The notes beneath the pieces were generated by a model. That model saw nothing but the letters and a program-made list of their open reading frames with translations. It was not told where the DNA came from and ran no database searches. Below, piece after piece: positions 9,090 through 17,727 of a DNA stretch of 64,000 nucleotides; the stretch's first letter is position 1; each line of letters opens with the position of its first letter. The DNA comes from Paenibacillus sp. 1_12. GTDB taxonomy: Bacteria; Bacillota; Bacilli; Paenibacillales; NBRC-103111. A program made the translations under genes and the position numbers. The DNA lies in assembly GCF_900114475.1 (NCBI RefSeq), contig NZ_FOTE01000007.1, positions 176,218-240,217 of the forward strand, read 5' to 3'.

Positions 9090-9872
9090 TTAAGCTGGAC
9101 GGATTGCTTGAAAATAAACGGATTCACCTGTAAAGCTGGATAGTCCGCCTGATTCATCCGTTTGTATTGAGAAGAAGTTTTGCAGCTCCTCGGAAACTTG
9201 AAGCATTTTAGTTTCTAACAAAGTTATTTTCTCTTCTGGGAGCCCTGACCGCTCACACCAGTCATGGAACTGGAACGGTTTAGGCGAACAAACGACCATC
9301 TCAATGCGAAAGCCTGCACTTTCTAAGAGATGGATCCATTCTGATTTTTTCCATGCACGAACATGGCTCGGATCTCTTTGCTTTTCTATCTGATTGTAGA
9401 ATTCATCGAATCTATCGTCTTCGGGAGCCACATTGTCAATTAGCAGCAGCTTGCCGCCAGGCTTGACGACCCGGAATGCTTCTGCAGCGAAAGCGGGGAT
9501 ATTTGGAAAATGATGTGCGGCAATCCTGCAAGTAACGAGATCGAAAGAAGTGTCGTGAAAGGGAAGCTGTTCCGCATCACCCTCAACGAATTCAACGTTT
9601 GAATGACCATTCCCACGAATAAATTCGGCTGCGGTCGTTAACATTTCTGCTGTCAAATCATAGGCTGTCACACGACGAACCAATGGGGCAAGAGCGTTCG
9701 CCACGTGTCCACCACCAGTTGCAATATCAAGTACCTCCATATTCGCATCGGCTTTGGATAATGAGACGAGTAACGACAAATCTTCGCCTTTGGCATGACG
9801 AATGCTTGTGACATATTTTCCTGCATGTTTAGCGAATTGCTGCTGCACTTGGCTTTTAATCGAATTTTCCAT
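9090..9872 (-). CDS. Class I SAM-dependent methyltransferase (UbiE/MenG-like)
   Basis: A 260-residue Rossmann-fold methyltransferase. Motif I is VLDIATGGGHVANAL near residue 47, motif II region VTAYDLTAEML, then EFVEGDAEQLPF and the post-I acid FDLVTCRIAAHHFP, with PGGKLLLIDNVAP later. This arrangement is typical of small-molecule methyltransferases related to UbiE. The substrate cannot be told. The ATG at 9872 follows an ideal AAGGAGGAA ribosome binding site. Its upstream region carries an inverted repeat of TGAAACT half sites, suggesting a specific repressor or activator that is not encoded next to it. Confidence 0.85.
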   Translation of the reverse strand: MENSIKSQVQQQFAKHAGKYVTSIRHAKGEDLSLLVSLSKADANMEVLDIATGGGHVANALAPLVRRVTAYDLTAEMLTTAAEFIRGNGHSNVEFVEGDAEQLPFHDTSFDLVTCRIAAHHFPNIPAFAAEAFRVVKPGGKLLLIDNVAPEDDRFDEFYNQIEKQRDPSHVRAWKKSEWIHLLESAGFRIEMVVCSPKPFQFHDWCERSGLPEEKITLLETKMLQVSEELQNFFSIQTDESGGLSSFTGESVYFQAIRPA

Positions 9873-9917
9873 GATAGCGTTCCTCCTTATTTTCAGATCA
9901 GAGAATCCTTACATGAT

Positions 9918-9956
9918 AGTTTCACTTAATGAAACTACATATCATAATATGAAACT
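9918..9956 (-). promoter_or_regulatory. Candidate operator with three TGAAACT half sites
   Basis: AGTTTCA-CTTAA-TGAAACT (9918-9936) is a perfect inverted repeat, and a third TGAAACT lies at 9950-9956, exactly 20 bp from the second. The array is 46-84 bp upstream of the methyltransferase start, in promoter position. The rest of the 9873-10208 spacer shows nothing else beyond a weak hairpin near the lmrB-like gene end. Confidence 0.45.
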
Positions 9957-10181
9957 AAATTAAATTTACCATATAAACTTTTAGCTGTAAATAGGGGGAC
10001 TGCCAGCTGTAGCTGGAAATAACGGTAGTATAAGTAGAATAATAAAATCACAAAGCAAAATGCCCCCAATCAAAATATGATTGAAGGCAAATTTGGAAAT
10101 CGAGTTTCGCTGCTGTTATATGCTTAGTTCAGCAAGCCCTAAATCAAGTGAATGACATCACCCAGGCAGTGCTCCAATTAG

Positions 10182-10203
10182 AAAAGAGTTAGTCTCTCTT
10201 TTT
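10182..10203 (-). terminator. Weak terminator after the lmrB-like gene
   Basis: AAAAGAG loop CTCTTTT hairpin directly downstream of the stop codon, with the U-tract forming part of the stem. A-U rich and of modest stability. Confidence 0.35.
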
Positions 10204-10208
10204 GTAAA

Positions 10209-11669
10209 TTAGTGTTTCTGTACGATTACCCTTTTAATAAAGAGAGCGATGATCAAACCGATGAGAGCAACAATCATTCCGAATGCAAAAGCACCTTGAA
10301 TCCCCGCAGTCAAAGCCAATGGCAAGTTTGCAGGATCGGCGGGATTAGCAGCATTTTTAAGAAACTTGATTTGACCCGAAGACATGATACTTACAGCAAC
10401 CGCAGTACCAACAGCACCCGATATTTGCTGCAGAGTGTTCATTATGGCTGTTCCATGTGGATAAAGCTCTCTGGGAAGCTGATTCATAGCATTGGTTTGG
10501 GCAGGCATCATAATCATCGCTACGCCAATCATAAGCCAGGAATGGAGAACAATGATAAAGGTAATGGATGAGGCTGTAGTAATACCCGAATAAAACCAAA
10601 GTGCAGCAGCTACGGATACAAGACCTGGAATCACCAGCCATTTGGGACCATATTTATCAAATAACCCACCCATGAGTGGTGACATGACTCCGTTCAGAAC
10701 ACCTCCGGGCAGCAGAATTAAGCCGGCAGCAAGTGCCGTTAAGCCCAGCCCGCTTTGCAAATACATAGGCAAAACCAGCATCGAAGACAAGATGACCATA
10801 AAGCAGGCCAGCACAAGCAGTACACCGACTGTAAACATCGGGTATTTAAAAACACGCAGATTCATCATAGGTTCCTTCATTCTGAATTGACGCAGAGCAA
10901 ATATGAAGAGCGCTACTACACCAATAATCAGAAAAACAACCACTCGAGTACTGCTCCAACCGCCTTCGCCTTCGCCAGCACTGCTGAAGCCGAACACAAC
11001 ACTGCCGAATCCAATTGTAGATAAAAGAATCGACATGAGATCTATTCGCGGCTTCGATAATTTAGAGACATTTTGCATATATAAAATTCCGAAGATAAGA
11101 GCGATGACCAAGAAAGGCAGGGATAACCAAAAAATCCAATTCCAACTGAGTTTCTCTATAAGAAGACCCGCCATAGTGGGACCAATAGCTGGTGCGAACA
11201 TAATAACAAGTCCGATCATTCCCATCGCTTGACCTCTTTTGGCAGGTGGGAAAATAACTAATACTGTGTTAAACAGCAGCGGAAGCAATAGTCCGGTACC
11301 CACTGCCTGAATAACACGGGCAACCATCAAAATTTCAAAACTCGAAGCCAAAGCGGCAACAAGGGTCCCAGCGATAGAGAAGCTGAGTGCTGCAATAAAT
11401 AGCTGCCTCGTACTAAACCATTGCAGTAAGAAACCGGAAATAGGGACGAGGATACCCAAGGTCAGCAAATAACCTGTAGTTAGCCATTGCACGGTTGCTG
11501 GACCTACATTCAGGATGTGCATCAGATCACTGAGAGCAACATTCAGCGCCGTTTCGCTGAACAATCCGATAAAACCTCCAATTAATAATGAAATCATAAT
11601 CGGCAGTACTTTAAAATTATTATTTGTATGTTCTTGTGTCTCTCCAATAGCTGCCTGCAAAACTTCCAT
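10209..11669 (-). CDS. lmrB: DHA2-family multidrug exporter, LmrB-like
   Basis: A 486-residue, 14-helix MFS exporter of the EmrB/LmrB type: first helix PIMISLLIGGFIGLFSETAL, then VQWLTTGYLLTLGILVPISG (motif D1 region) and VARVIQAVGTGLLLPLL (motif B). LmrB of Bacillus subtilis confers lincomycin and puromycin resistance by proton-coupled efflux. The identification rests on the arrangement: a LmrA/YxaF-like TetR gene 33 bp upstream in the same direction and a LmrA/YxaF-type operator in front of that gene. The reading frame is intact. If the upstream repressor is inactive, this pump may be constitutively expressed. Confidence 0.8.
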   Translation of the reverse strand: MEVLQAAIGETQEHTNNNFKVLPIMISLLIGGFIGLFSETALNVALSDLMHILNVGPATVQWLTTGYLLTLGILVPISGFLLQWFSTRQLFIAALSFSIAGTLVAALASSFEILMVARVIQAVGTGLLLPLLFNTVLVIFPPAKRGQAMGMIGLVIMFAPAIGPTMAGLLIEKLSWNWIFWLSLPFLVIALIFGILYMQNVSKLSKPRIDLMSILLSTIGFGSVVFGFSSAGEGEGGWSSTRVVVFLIIGVVALFIFALRQFRMKEPMMNLRVFKYPMFTVGVLLVLACFMVILSSMLVLPMYLQSGLGLTALAAGLILLPGGVLNGVMSPLMGGLFDKYGPKWLVIPGLVSVAAALWFYSGITTASSITFIIVLHSWLMIGVAMIMMPAQTNAMNQLPRELYPHGTAIMNTLQQISGAVGTAVAVSIMSSGQIKFLKNAANPADPANLPLALTAGIQGAFAFGMIVALIGLIIALFIKRVIVQKH

Positions 11670-11701
11670 CCTCCTGATTCATTCTTTTAGTCATACCCTG
11701 A

Positions 11702-12279
11702 TCAGTTGTTAACAATACAAGGGATATAGCTCGATACAGTTAAAAGGGTTTCTTTGTCCTTATTCGTTAAAGTAAGAATCAGCGCCCCCTCCAATAAAGA
11801 GACGATAACGACCGCCTTTTCCTTAGCTTTATCGGCAGGGATGCCTCCTAGCACCAAATGATCCGCAATAATGGACTGCCACTCCGCAAAAACCGTCTGG
11901 CATGTCTTTCTCAGCTTGTCGCTAATCGGTGACGTCTCGGCCGCCATCCAAAAATTGAACGGCATGAATCCTTCGAAGTCCGATCGTACAGCATCATCTG
12001 CCAACGCTTCGATAAAGCTCTGGATGGCATCCGCTGCGTTCTGCTTATAGCCAAAATGCTCTTTCCATTTGTCCAAAACTATTTTCTTGATGGAATTAAT
12101 ACATTCCAACGCAAGCTCTTCTTTGCCGCTGGGAAAATAATAGTATAACGAGCCCTTTGGGCATTTACTATCTTGGATGATCTGGTTTAAGCCGGTTGCA
12201 TGATAGCCTTGTGTAAAAAATAGCTGCGCAGCCGTTTTTAATATAGCTTCACGGGAATTTGGTTTAACGGATATTTCAT
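11702..12279 (-). pseudogene. lmrA: TetR-family repressor LmrA/YxaF-like, start region frameshifted
   Basis: The protein reads KPNSREAILKTAAQLFFTQG then YHATGLNQII, KGSLYYYFPSGKEELALE and a long ligand-binding domain ending SYIPCIVNN, matching the LmrA/YxaF branch of TetR. The best start, ATG at 12279-12277 behind AAGGAGGAG, is one base out of frame: it reads MKYPLNQIPVKLY and stops. Restoring one A in the A-run after the ATG would give MKISVKPNSREAI, a normal family N-terminus; the span 11702-12279 is 578 nt, one short of a codon multiple. The only upstream in-frame ATG lies inside the promoter. I conclude a 1-nt deletion at codon 2, a sequencing error, or initiation at a rare ATA codon. Confidence 0.65.
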
Positions 12280-12290
12280 TCTCCTCCTTG

Positions 12291-12308
12291 ATTATAGTGA
12301 TCGGTCTA
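12291..12308 (-). promoter_or_regulatory. LmrA/YxaF-type operator
   Basis: On the minus strand TAGACCGATCACTATAAT matches 17 of 18 positions of the LmrA/YxaF box as I recall it from B. subtilis (TAGACCRKTCWMTATAWT). It sits just downstream of the -10 region and directly before the ribosome binding site of the TetR gene, the expected place for autorepression. Confidence 0.65.
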
Positions 12309-12311
12309 TAT

Positions 12312-12342
12312 AATATAATCATGCTAAAGATGTTTTTGTCAA
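12312..12342 (-). promoter_or_regulatory. Promoter of the lmrA-lmrB-like operon
   Basis: Minus-strand perfect TTGACA (12342-12337) and an A/T-rich -10 region (TTATAT or TATATT, 18-19 bp spacer). The operator follows immediately. Confidence 0.55.
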
Positions 12343-12347
12343 ACAGC

Positions 12348-12370
12348 AAAAAAACCTTTCATCGAAAGGT
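12348..12370 (-). terminator. Terminator of msrA
   Basis: On the minus strand ACCTTTC-GAT-GAAAGGT followed by TTTTTT, about 50 bp after the msrA stop codon. It separates msrA from the lmrA-like promoter. Confidence 0.75.
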
Positions 12371-12421
12371 CAGCGCGTGTATTTAAACCCCCAGCCTGCA
12401 AGACTGGGGATTTTGACTTGA

Positions 12422-12940
12422 TTACTTCCAGTATTTTTCACCAAATGCGTCACGCCCGGAGGCTTCTCGGTCTTGCTTATAGTGATTCGGATTTTTACGG
12501 TGGTAATTCTGATGATAATCCTCTGCTGGATAGAAAACAGCCGCTGGCCGAATTTCGGTAACAATGGGTTTATCGAAGCGCCTGCTTTGTTCAAGCTCCT
12601 CCTTAGACTTTATAGCAAGCTTCAGCTGCTCTTCGTTATGATAAAAAATAGCGGCCCGGTACTGGTTCCCACGATCATGGTATTGCCCATCCGCATCGGT
12701 AGGATCAATTTGAGGCCAGTACAGCTCGAGCAGCTTTTCATATGAAAAGATGTCCGGATCAAATGTGATTTCAACCACTTCCAGATGTTCCGTTGTTCCT
12801 GTTTTCACTTGTTCATAAGTGGGATTTTCTGTCACTCCGCCTGAATAGCCGGATTGTATACGGAGGATGCCTGGCTGATCTTCAAACGGACTAACCATGC
12901 ACCAGAAGCAGCCTCCGGCAAACGTTGCTTTTTGAATCAA
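12422..12940 (-). CDS. msrA: Peptide-methionine (S)-S-oxide reductase MsrA
   Basis: A 172-residue MsrA. The catalytic GGCFWC motif is at residues 9-14 with the nucleophilic Cys11, followed by QSGYSGGVTENPTYEQV, the TEHLEVVEITFDP strand and DGQYHDRGNQYRAAIF, all conserved in the family. It reduces the S-epimer of methionine sulfoxide in proteins in the cytoplasm. The start is a TTG at 12940 five bases after a GGGGAGAG ribosome binding site; no ATG is nearby and the length is normal. It is a single-gene unit, divergent from the sugar ABC operon. Confidence 0.92.
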   Translation of the reverse strand: MIQKATFAGGCFWCMVSPFEDQPGILRIQSGYSGGVTENPTYEQVKTGTTEHLEVVEITFDPDIFSYEKLLELYWPQIDPTDADGQYHDRGNQYRAAIFYHNEEQLKLAIKSKEELEQSRRFDKPIVTEIRPAAVFYPAEDYHQNYHRKNPNHYKQDREASGRDAFGEKYWK

Positions 12941-13003
12941 TTGCTCTCCCCATTTCTTTTTGAAACTGGTATGACTTTTTCCTGCACGAACAACCTGATG
13001 TCC

Positions 13004-13051
13004 CCCTTAATATCATCAAATGAGCAAAAGCTCATGAAATGATTATAAGGG
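13004..13051. promoter_or_regulatory. Long imperfect palindrome between msrA and the oligouronide operon
   Basis: Arms of 22 bp run from CCCTTA (13004) inward to ATGAGC, a 4-nt AAAA loop, and back out from GCTCAT to AAGGG (13051); 17 of 22 positions pair. It lies 105 bp before the first permease gene and could be an operator or an RNA hairpin. Confidence 0.45.
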
Positions 13052-13156
13052 TTATTGTAGTTTTGTTTGCCAATTATGATACATGGTCGGGTGATGATTA
13101 TAGACTGAACAACATGCAGGGAACTATGATTCCTAGTATACAACGAAGGAGAGGGG

Positions 13157-14110
13157 GTGAAAGCTATCGAACGCAGTTTAAAGGCGAAACCCGTTAAAGA
13201 TGTGGCCGTGGGCTTCAGAAAAGCATTTCGAAAGGATATATGGCTGTATGGGATGATGCTGCCTGGATTGATCTATTTTTTGTTGTTTAAATATTTGCCA
13301 ATGTGGGATCTGTTAATTGCATTCAAAGATTACCAGCCGGCGCTTGGTTTTTGGGGCAGCAGATGGGTAGGCATGGCGCATTTCGAACGTTTTTTTTCGG
13401 AGCCGATTTTTTGGCAGCTATTTTGGAATACAGCAATATTGGCGGTATACAACATCGTGTTATTTTTCCCGTTGCCGATCATTGTGGCCCTGATGCTGAA
13501 TGAACTGCGGATTCAATGGTTCAAACGAACGGTCCAGACGTTCATTTATATTCCCCACTTTTTCTCGATCGTCGTTGTCGTCGGGATCACCTATGTGATG
13601 TTTACGACTGAAGGTGGCATCGTGAATGAGGGCTTGGCGTCACTGGGAGCCGATAAGATTAATTTTCTAACGGGTCCCGAATGGTTTCGGCCTATGGTGA
13701 CGCTGCAGGTGATATGGAAAGAAACGGGCTATGGCACAATTATTTTTTTGGCAGCGCTCGCAGGGGTGGACCCGACCTTATATGAAGCATCCAAGATCGA
13801 TGGAGCGAGCCGCTGGCACCAGCTTTGGTACATTACGATGCCTGCAATCAAAAGCACCATTGTCATACTCCTCATTCTTCGTTTGGGTAATTTTCTGGAT
13901 ACCGGCTTCGAGCAAATCCTGCTTATGATCAACGCTCTTAATCGGGAGGTAGGCGAGGTTTTTGATACTTACGTCTATACGAACGGGATTACACAGGGGC
14001 AATTCAGCTATTCAACAACTGTTGGTTTGTTTAAATCGGTCGTAGGTTTGATTTTGGTTGTCGCAGCGAATCAAATCGCCAGGAAATTGGGGGAGGAAGG
14101 TGTATATTAG
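13157..14110 (+). CDS. Oligosaccharide ABC transporter permease (LplB/YteP-like)
   Basis: A 317-residue inner-membrane permease of the binding-protein-dependent family. The start of the first helix (WLYGMMLPGLIYFLLFKYLP) and the FKDYQPALGFWGSRWVG loop are hallmarks of Gram-positive LplB/YteP permeases. The EAA loop that contacts the ATPase is at the EASKIDGASRWHQLWYITMP segment. GTG start at 13157 behind AAGGAG. It pairs with the LplC-like permease 36 bp downstream. No ATPase is encoded in the operon, as usual for this type, which borrows a shared MsmX-like ATPase. The neighbours point to an oligouronide as substrate. Confidence 0.88.
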   Translation: MKAIERSLKAKPVKDVAVGFRKAFRKDIWLYGMMLPGLIYFLLFKYLPMWDLLIAFKDYQPALGFWGSRWVGMAHFERFFSEPIFWQLFWNTAILAVYNIVLFFPLPIIVALMLNELRIQWFKRTVQTFIYIPHFFSIVVVVGITYVMFTTEGGIVNEGLASLGADKINFLTGPEWFRPMVTLQVIWKETGYGTIIFLAALAGVDPTLYEASKIDGASRWHQLWYITMPAIKSTIVILLILRLGNFLDTGFEQILLMINALNREVGEVFDTYVYTNGITQGQFSYSTTVGLFKSVVGLILVVAANQIARKLGEEGVY

Positions 14111-14146
14111 AAGTATGGAATTCTTTAGAGAAAGGGGTGCCCTAGT

Positions 14147-15022
14147 TTGCACAAACGTTCTTTAACAGGCACAGTTTTTGATATTGGCAACTTTACAGTT
14201 CTTGCTTTGATTGCTGTATTAACCTTATTTCCGTTTCTTCATATATTGGCTGGCTCACTCGCTTCAGCGAAGGAAGTATTGGCAAGTCCATTCATTTTGT
14301 TTCCCAAGGAATTTTCACTTGAGGCGTACCGCTTTATTTTTTCTGAAAATACGTTGCTTCGCAGTCTGCTGATTACCATTTTTATAACCGTTGTCGGGAC
14401 CATGATCAATATGGCGATGACGCTGTTGATGGCCTATCCCTTGTCCCGCAATGTGAAGGGAAAGCGGACGATTATGCTGCTTGTGGTGTTCACACTTTTA
14501 TTCAGCGGGGGAATCATACCAAGCTTCCTGGTCGTCAAATCGTTGGGGCTGCTGAATACATACGGCTCCTTATGGCTGCCCGGCGCTATCAATTCGTTTT
14601 ATATGATTATTCTGATCAATTTTTTTAAACAGCTGCCTGTTGAATTTGAGGAATCTGCAAAAATGGACGGCTGCAACGATCCTCTACTTTTGTGGAAAAT
14701 AGTCATTCCACTCTCACTGCCAGCGATGGCTACATTTTCACTGTTCTATTCGGTATCGCATTGGAACACATTTTTCAGTGCCTTGCTCTACATCAACGAT
14801 TCCCATAAATGGCCGATTCAAATTTTACTGCGGCAAATTGTCATCATGTCTTCAGGAGGGATAGGTGATGCCAGCTTCGCAGCAGAAGCCGCTTATGTCG
14901 TGCCGCCGCAAACGGTGAAGATGGCTGTCATCGTGGTTGCCACCCTGCCGATTATTATGGTTTATCCTTTCCTTCAAAAACATTTTGCCAAGGGCGTGCT
15001 GTTAGGTTCAATTAAAGGATAA
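14147..15022 (+). CDS. Oligosaccharide ABC transporter permease (LplC/YtcP-like)
   Basis: A 291-residue second permease. It begins HKRSLTGTVFDIGNF, then VLTLFPFLHILAGSLASAKE, continues with six predicted helices, and has the EAA loop EFEESAKMDGCNDPLLLWKIVIPLSLP. The C-terminus KHFAKGVLLGSIKG is the classic end of this family, close to VLIGAIKG in LplC homologues. The start is TTG at 14147 after a GAAAGGGGTGCC tract. It forms the heterodimeric pore with the preceding permease. Confidence 0.88.
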   Translation: MHKRSLTGTVFDIGNFTVLALIAVLTLFPFLHILAGSLASAKEVLASPFILFPKEFSLEAYRFIFSENTLLRSLLITIFITVVGTMINMAMTLLMAYPLSRNVKGKRTIMLLVVFTLLFSGGIIPSFLVVKSLGLLNTYGSLWLPGAINSFYMIILINFFKQLPVEFEESAKMDGCNDPLLLWKIVIPLSLPAMATFSLFYSVSHWNTFFSALLYINDSHKWPIQILLRQIVIMSSGGIGDASFAAEAAYVVPPQTVKMAVIVVATLPIIMVYPFLQKHFAKGVLLGSIKG

Positions 15023-15042
15023 TTCAGAAAGGGAGAAATGAG

Positions 15043-16584
15043 ATGAGAAAACGGACTTATACAGCAATATGTACCTTAGTTACCTTGTCGGTGCTGGCAG
15101 CAGGCTGCAGTGAAGATAAGGGACAACAGCAAGGAGAAGCGCCGGCCCCGATGGTACCCAAGACGGCAGAAACGAAGCAACAGCCGCTCAAGCTGAGTAT
15201 GATGGCTACCTACTACACACCGCAGCCGCCTAGCAACCAAAATGACATTTGGAAGAAGCTGCAGGAGATCACAGACACACAACTCGAAATGACATGGGTG
15301 CCGCGCTCGGCCTATGACGATAAAGTCAGCGTTTCGATAGCCTCCAACGATTTGCCGAAGGTTATGCTCGCTTTGAACTCATCTGCACCACCCTTGGTAA
15401 ATGCGATTAAATCAGGCTTGTTCTGGGAAATCGGTCCATACCTTAAGGATTACAAAAATTTGAGCGCATTGAGCAAGCTGCAGTTTGAGAGCACCAAAAT
15501 ACAGGGAAAAACCTATAGCTTATACCGTTCAAGACCGCTTGCCCGTTTTGGTGTCACTTACCGCAAGGATTGGCTGGATAATCTGAATTTGAAGGAACCG
15601 AAGACGCCCGAGGATATGTACAACGTCATGAAAGCGTTCACCAAAAATGATCCTGACAAAAATGGGAAAGACGATACTTACGGCGTTCTAGCTTTTAAAG
15701 ACGGGCAAGGCTATTTGATCCCTCACATCGCTTCATGGTTTGGAGCTCCGAATGGTTGGAAGGAAGAAAACGGGCAATTCACACCGGATTTCATGACGAA
15801 TGAATACACGGAAGCGCTAAAATACATTAGAAGGCTGTATGATGAGAAGCTGTTGAACCAGGACTTTGTCGTGACGGAAGAACAGCAAATGAACACGATG
15901 TTCAATCAGGGTAAGGCTGGAATCAATCTGGGTTTGTTTGATGATGTGGGTAAGCAGCAGATGGAGCTTGCCAAAATTAATCCCAATGCGAAGGTGGCCA
16001 TTCTCGATACGATAACCGGGACCAAAGGCCAGAGGGTCTGGGCGCAGCCAGGCTATACGGGGGTGTTCCTCTTCCCGAAATCTTCCGTTAAGACAGAGGA
16101 TGAATTAAAACGAATCCTGGCGTTTTTTGATAGGCTGCAGGAGCAGGATGCCGTGAATTTGCTGACCTGGGGACTTGAGGGCAAGCAATACAAGCTGACC
16201 AATGGCCAAGTTGAGAAAATTGGCGGGGATGAAGCGTTCGATAAGGATACGCTGGGTCTCGGTGAGCTGCGTATTGATGATAGCTCGAAGGAACTGGTTG
16301 CAACAGGGGAAAATCCATTAACAACAAAAGGCAAACAGCTGATTAAGGATAATGTGAAAATTGCTGTTGTCAATCCGGCGCTGCCCTTATACTTCGAATC
16401 CCCAACCTGGAGCCAAAAAAGCAATGAATTAAGAAAAATAGCTTCCGATGGTGCTGTAAAGTTTATTATGGGCAAAATCGACGAAAACGAATGGAAAAAG
16501 GTTCAGGAGGATTGGAAGAAGGCAGGCGGGGATAAAGTATTGTCCGAATTCGCCGAGAGCTTTGCCAAGAGCAAAAGCAAATAG
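15043..16584 (+). CDS. Extracellular sugar-binding lipoprotein (LplA-like)
   Basis: A 513-residue solute-binding protein. Residues 1-22 form a lipoprotein signal with lipobox LAAGC, so Cys22 is the lipidated residue. A Glu/Gln/Pro-rich linker follows, then a large cluster-1 binding-protein fold with DIWKKLQEITDTQLEMTWVP near residue 70 and the DGQGYLIPHIASWFGAPNGW segment. It captures oligosaccharide at the outer face of the membrane and delivers it to the two permeases encoded 20 bp upstream. An AGAAAGGGAG ribosome binding site precedes the ATG. Confidence 0.88.
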   Translation: MRKRTYTAICTLVTLSVLAAGCSEDKGQQQGEAPAPMVPKTAETKQQPLKLSMMATYYTPQPPSNQNDIWKKLQEITDTQLEMTWVPRSAYDDKVSVSIASNDLPKVMLALNSSAPPLVNAIKSGLFWEIGPYLKDYKNLSALSKLQFESTKIQGKTYSLYRSRPLARFGVTYRKDWLDNLNLKEPKTPEDMYNVMKAFTKNDPDKNGKDDTYGVLAFKDGQGYLIPHIASWFGAPNGWKEENGQFTPDFMTNEYTEALKYIRRLYDEKLLNQDFVVTEEQQMNTMFNQGKAGINLGLFDDVGKQQMELAKINPNAKVAILDTITGTKGQRVWAQPGYTGVFLFPKSSVKTEDELKRILAFFDRLQEQDAVNLLTWGLEGKQYKLTNGQVEKIGGDEAFDKDTLGLGELRIDDSSKELVATGENPLTTKGKQLIKDNVKIAVVNPALPLYFESPTWSQKSNELRKIASDGAVKFIMGKIDENEWKKVQEDWKKAGGDKVLSEFAESFAKSKSK

Positions 16585-16618
16585 ATAGCAAAAGAATTAA
16601 AGACAGGAGTGTTCAGTT

Positions 16619-17695
16619 TTGAATATCGGTCGGGTTTACTCGTCAGAAAGACGTTTTTTTAGAGATGCGGTGACAGGTGCAGAGATCATTCAGCTTACCT
16701 CTTTCCCGTGTATTCATATAAAATTGTATTTTCATGTTAATGCGTTCACTCCGGATTCACAAACCCTTGTGTTTCAAGCATTTTCTCAGCCAACGAGGGA
16801 TTCGAAAGTTGATATTTTTAAGGTCAATATCGATGGAATGGGGCTGATGCAGCTTACGGATGCCGCAGAAGCCGGCAGCCCGGTTGTATCGCCTGATGGA
16901 CAGTGGCTTTACTATATGTGCCATGGAGAGCTTCGTCGCGTATCCATGGTCGATTTTCAAGAGGATCAAATCGGTTATATAGATGGCATACAGCCGTCTA
17001 CCGGACTTAGCAGCAATACTGCGGGGTCCACTATTAATGCGAGCATGAGCAGCGATGGAAGCGTATATTTTACAGATGCTACGTTGACCAATGGCAGGAG
17101 AGCGATATTAAGATATACAACTGACGGCAAAGAAGCTGCTATTATCTATGAATCGGATTCGATTACTCATACCCAATGTGAACCTTCACAGGGGAAGGTT
17201 GTTGCTTTTCAGCATAGACCGGATGCCGAGCATCGAAATATATGGCTGATCAACGAGGATGGCACCCATGCTAGACCCTTGGACTTACCTTATGGCAACG
17301 GGCATTGGATGTGGTTGGGCTCTACCCAAAGAATTATGAGCAATCTTGAAAAGCAGTTTAACGGGATCGCAGTGATGGGCGAGCATGATGACAAGCCGGA
17401 AATCATTGTGACAGGCGAACATTTTTGGCATGCAGCCAGCAGTCGCGACGGCAACTGGATGGTATCGGATACAAGCTGGCCGGATAACGGGCTGCAACTT
17501 ATTCATGTGAATAGCAAAAAGTATAAGACTTTATGCTATTCACAAAGCTCTTCCTCTCATCCTCAATGGTCACACCCGCATCCTTCATTCAGCCCTGATG
17601 GCAAATACGTGGTGTATAATTCCGACAAAACTGGAATTGCCCAGATGTATCTGGTCAAAATACCGGAGTATTTGAGAGACGAATTGCAAAGCTAA
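16619..17695 (+). CDS. Oligogalacturonate lyase-like beta-propeller protein (PL22-like), copy 1
   Basis: 358 residues with no signal peptide, so cytoplasmic. The N-terminus (SERRFFRDAVTGAEIIQLTS) and repeated SPDG/TDG blades match the seven-bladed oligogalacturonate lyase family PL22. Residues 316-321, QWSHPH, reproduce the Gln-x-x-His-x-His part of the Mn2+ site known in the Yersinia enzyme, and a further His lies in GEHFWHAAS. PL22 enzymes cleave unsaturated digalacturonate by beta-elimination inside the cell. TTG start at 16619 after GACAGGAGTG. A second, clearly paralogous copy lies four genes on at 19760. Some related proteins may act on other uronides, so the substrate is inferred. Confidence 0.78.
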   Translation: MNIGRVYSSERRFFRDAVTGAEIIQLTSFPCIHIKLYFHVNAFTPDSQTLVFQAFSQPTRDSKVDIFKVNIDGMGLMQLTDAAEAGSPVVSPDGQWLYYMCHGELRRVSMVDFQEDQIGYIDGIQPSTGLSSNTAGSTINASMSSDGSVYFTDATLTNGRRAILRYTTDGKEAAIIYESDSITHTQCEPSQGKVVAFQHRPDAEHRNIWLINEDGTHARPLDLPYGNGHWMWLGSTQRIMSNLEKQFNGIAVMGEHDDKPEIIVTGEHFWHAASSRDGNWMVSDTSWPDNGLQLIHVNSKKYKTLCYSQSSSSHPQWSHPHPSFSPDGKYVVYNSDKTGIAQMYLVKIPEYLRDELQS

Positions 17696-17727
17696 TAAAA
17701 TAATGCGGTGGCAGGTGGAACGTTTAT

